Positions 60,870 through 64,000 of a stretch of DNA of 64,000 bases are shown here, piece after piece. Each line of letters opens with the position of its first letter. The first letter of the stretch is position 1. Source of the stretch: Rhytidiadelphus loreus (Eukaryota > Streptophyta > Bryopsida > Hypnales > Hylocomiaceae). Both the position numbers and the translations under genes were made by a program. Where the stretch lies: positions 37,088,863-37,152,862 of the forward strand of contig OX344761.1 in NCBI GenBank assembly GCA_947034895.1, written 5' to 3'. A model generated the notes under the pieces. The model made no database searches and was not told the origin of the DNA. It saw only the letters and a program-made list of their open reading frames with translations.

Positions 60870-61754
60870 AGTGCAATTCAAAACTGCCACTTTTGCTGCA
60901 GTCATTCAAGAAAATAGAAAAAATATTTTTTGGAGAATCTAACCGTAAGATCTTGTACTTAAGTTGTCTAAGATCATGTGATAAAAATTTCATAAAGTTT
61001 GGCCATATAGATTGGAAGATATTAGCATTCAAAGTTGGAAAAAAAAATTGAACTTTGGCTTGCAATTTCAGATGACTTTGACCACCATTTGTGGAAAAAA
61101 ATTGCACTATAAACTCTAAATTTTAAAAAATTATGTTGAAAAATTGAATTGAAAGTTTAAGCAAAAAATTTCAATAGAAACACACTTGATTTTCATTCTT
61201 TAAGAAATTGTTGAATAGAAGTTGGTCTATGATTGAATGGAAAACTAAATTGTTAATAGCTCTAAGTTGGAATTGAAACACAATAAGCACAATGGTGAGA
61301 TTGTTCTAGTAGACAAACTTAACTATATTAAACAATTTTCAAAAAAGTTGTATAAATTGCATTCAAAAATATATCATATAAGATGTTTTTTCAAAAAATT
61401 GTTTAGATTGTCTAAAAGACAAGATTGTCCATAATTTTTTCATTGCTAGTCCAAATGGAATGAATCAAAGCTTCACATGTAGACAAAAATATAATATTTG
61501 AGGGAAAAAAATTTAATATTAATTGACTTATTGTAATTTTTTTGTTGCTTGCTGACCTCTATTTTTAGCTTAGGGTGGCATAAATTTTGCTTTTGGACAC
61601 CAATTGAAGAAAAATTTATATTCTTACAAAGATGATGTACTCTTCTATCCTCCAAAAAAGTTCAAAAAATGAAAATGAAAATTGAGACTATATGCACCTA
61701 CTTGAACTTTTTAAAGTCCTTCAAAAGGACTCAAGTTGGTCCTTTAGGGGTTAA
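60870..61754 (+). mobile_element. TTAACCCC-type element, copy 4 (left end missing)
   Basis: Aligns with about 44060-45115 in the same orientation (ATAGATTGGAAGATATTAG, ACAAGATTGTCCATAAT, TTTGAGGGAAAAAAA) and ends GGTCCTTTAGGGGTTAA at 61754. No left terminal repeat was found, so the boundary is approximate. Confidence 0.55.
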
Positions 61755-62435
61755 AACTCAACTTTATTTTTGTACACTTTTACACACATTAGTTTAGAAG
61801 CAAATAAATTAAAGTACATTGTTTGGAAAAAATTACAAAATATTTGCACAAAAGAATTCAAATTCAAGATTCAATACATAGACCTTGGCACCTAGCGTTT
61901 TGAATATTTAATATTTTTTCTAAATGGCACATCATATAAAAAGTGGTTAATATATTTACTTTCCTTTTCAAAATTTAGAAGCATGAAATGTGACCTATGT
62001 TTTTATTTGTACTAACATAATAACAACATACCCTATTACAAAACATCAATGCAATAAACAACTTCAGAGGCTTTATCAACCATGAGTAGCTTTACCACCT
62101 ATCTACATATTAGTTGCTTCTTTGAATCAGGTTCAATGACTATACCCAACTTCCTCACAAAGTACCTCATTACTAATGTGTTTTCAAATATTCCATTGTC
62201 ATATTTGAGTAGTTGCGTAGATGAGTGTCTCTATAGTAGCACCTGCGGCCTTACCATAGGTAACTAAAATCAAAAGAGTCCTTTTATTAATGACCACATC
62301 GTCAAATATTTGTTTCTACTAAGGATCTCTCATTAAAAAGCGTATAATCTCTGTCCTCACTTGTTAGTGACCAACTTTGAATTAAAAGCACATGTCATTA
62401 TGTCACCATATGCTTAGTGATGTCAATTTTAGTTG
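61755..62435. other. Intergenic stretch, nothing recognised
   Basis: AT-rich; short frames only. No repeat or gene supported. Confidence 0.45.
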
Positions 62436-62752
62436 CCCCTAGAAACCCCCAAACGGCCCAAATTTGCCAATTTTTAGACAAAAGGAGGGCCATTCTTTCC
62501 ACCTCCACCCGCGGTCGCCCCTTACCCGAGGTCGCCCTTAAGCACTCGCCCTGACCCGCGTTCTCCTCCATGAGAGGTCGCCCAAGACCCGAAGTCACCC
62601 CTAGAAACCCCCAAACGGCCCAAATTTGCCAATTTTTGGACAAAGGGAGGGCCATTCTTTCCACCTCCACCCGCGGTCGCCCCTTACCCGAGGTCGCCCT
62701 TAAGCACTCGCCCTAACCCGCGTTCTCCTCCATGAGAGGTCGCCCAAGACTC
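62436..62752. repeat. 162-bp GC-rich tandem duplication
   Basis: CCCCTAGAAACCCCCAAACG starts at 62436 and again at 62598, and the two units are nearly identical through GAGGTCGCCCAAGAC. They include CCACCCGCGGTCGCCCC. The composition stands out sharply from the AT-rich surroundings. Because 162 is a multiple of three, the reading frame at 62398-62670 (minus) repeats WQIWAVWGFLG; it resembles no protein. Confidence 0.85.
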
Positions 62753-63214
62753 AAAGTTACTTGAAAAACGCATTGGATTGCAATTTTTGGGTGATGAAAG
62801 TAGAAATTGACAACTTCATTATAGTCAATTACTTTTGTTTTAGTTGCTGGGTACATTAGTGGACGTACCTTGTTAGGTGAGCTAAGTAAATGGACCTTGA
62901 TGAGATCAGATTTCATAGCTTTGACACCTAATCTCATTTATTAGAAATGAAAGCTCTTCTAAAAATCTAGTTGCTTTGGATTCTCTATAGTACTACTTGT
63001 ATTTGATAATATCTTGTTTGATCTATTAATTAGCTCTAGTATATAAATTTTATGGCAAGATGTCATCTTCTATTGAACACTCAAGATTTGCAAACATGCA
63101 ATTTTGTTAAATATATATCAATGGTTCATTTTCATTTATTCGGTTGGGATTATATGATATGAAATAAATCAAATAAGAAAGATCATACATATCTCTCCAT
63201 CTATTTTTTTGTAT
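62753..63214. other. Intergenic stretch, nothing recognised
   Basis: AT-rich with only short frames. No gene or repeat was seen. Confidence 0.45.
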
Positions 63215-64000
63215 TTTAGAAATCATTTTGATAAATTATACACTTATAGAATGACTATTTGAGATTTGTTTAAATCCGTAGGGGAAATTTTCATTTAAAT
63301 CTCTTCCCCATTAATTTAGAAGTGAATATGGTAAATAATTTATAAGTACAAAGATGTTTGGAGAATCAAGAAAATTAAATGGGGAAGGTATTGCAAATAT
63401 TTTCATGCATTATTTTGTATTTTGAAATACACTTCATAAATTATAGACCCCTTTAGTAGGATAATTCGTTGAAATTTGCATAAATTAAATCAAAAGGGGA
63501 AGTTTTCATTTAAATTCCTTCCCCACTAATTTTTAAAGTTAGAGATGAAGGTGGTAAATAATTCATAAGTACATAGATGTTTGGAGAATCAAGAAAATTA
63601 AATGGGGAAGGTATTGCAAATATTTTCATGCATTATTTTGTATTTTGAAATACACTTTATAAATTATAGACCCCTTTAGTAGGATAATTTGTTGAAATTT
63701 GCATAAATTAAATCAAAAGGGGAAGTTTTCATTTAAATTCCTTCCCCACTAATTTTTTAAATTAAAGATGAAGGTGGTAAATAATTCATGAGTACAAAGA
63801 AGCTTGGAGAATCAAGAAAATTAAATGGGGAAGGTATTGCAAATATCTTCATGCATTATTTTGTATCTTGAAAAACAATTTATAAATAATACACCTATAG
63901 GATAAGTCTTTGAGATTTGCATAAATCAAAAGGGGAAGTTTTAATTCAAATCTCTTCCTTCTAATTTTTAAGTTAGAGATAAAGGTGGTAAATAATTCAT
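63215..64000. repeat. Satellite-like tandem array, 213-222-bp unit (runs off window)
   Basis: A GGGGAAGTTTTCATTTAAAT word starts units at 63281, 63497, 63719 and (diverged) 63932, so the period is 213-222 bp and about 3.5 copies are visible. Each unit carries GAGAATCAAGAAAATTAAAT and GCATTATTTTGTATTTTGAA. The second and third units are almost identical. The array continues past the window end, so its full size is unknown. Confidence 0.85.

Overview
The window is nuclear DNA from a land plant. It is AT-rich and carries spliced genes with short introns: two genes are predicted to be plastid-targeted, one is a plant-type lipoxygenase, and one is an EPL1/PHD/ePHD chromatin reader. I cannot name the species. 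Short introns with long repeat-filled intergenic stretches and many small TIR elements would suit a non-flowering land plant, but that is a weak inference.

Four protein genes can be supported. (1) 3490-13395, minus: a very large (about 2,386 aa) BRPF/JADE-like chromatin protein in ten exons, with a 1,140-codon first exon, an EPL1-like motif, a PHD finger, an extended PHD finger and an extra Cys-rich finger near the C-terminus. (2) 23027-23431, plus: an intronless LSM-domain protein resembling NAA38/LSMD1, the NatC auxiliary subunit. (3) 23927-28147, minus, convergent with gene 2: an apparently intact lipoxygenase in eight exons, with iron ligands, a 13-LOX-type Thr-Phe pair and a predicted plastid leader. 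(4) 53167-56955, minus: a predicted plastid-targeted short-chain dehydrogenase/reductase in eleven exons. In all four models the exon phases close. They were assembled by eye from splice signals and family alignment, so individual junctions could move by a few bases. The genes do not form a pathway: the lipoxygenase and the reductase may both be plastid enzymes, the other two are housekeeping or chromatin genes.

The remaining three quarters is repeat-derived. 1-3489 holds a dispersed repeat, a TIR element carrying a nested insertion, and a small hairpin. 14.7-22.8 kb has a CACTA-like candidate, purine-rich minisatellites, a TTAACCC-type TIR element and a Harbinger-like MITE about 220 bp upstream of the NAA38 start codon. 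28.3-53.1 kb is a 25 kb gene-poor stretch with five copies of a TA-flanked MITE family (AGGTAG ends), a related MITE whose empty site is also present in the window, more TTAACCCC-type elements, a 2.3 kb foldback element, tandem blocks with ACAT microsatellites and several hairpins. 57.1-64.0 kb has a third dispersed-repeat copy, 48-bp, 162-bp and about 217-bp tandem arrays, and a CpG-rich ACGT palindrome. I saw no tRNA or rRNA gene, no CRISPR array, and no reverse-transcriptase or transposase reading frame.

I did not find a clearly new biological system. The observations most worth following are the architecture of the BRPF-like protein and the filled/empty-site pair of the 313-bp MITE.
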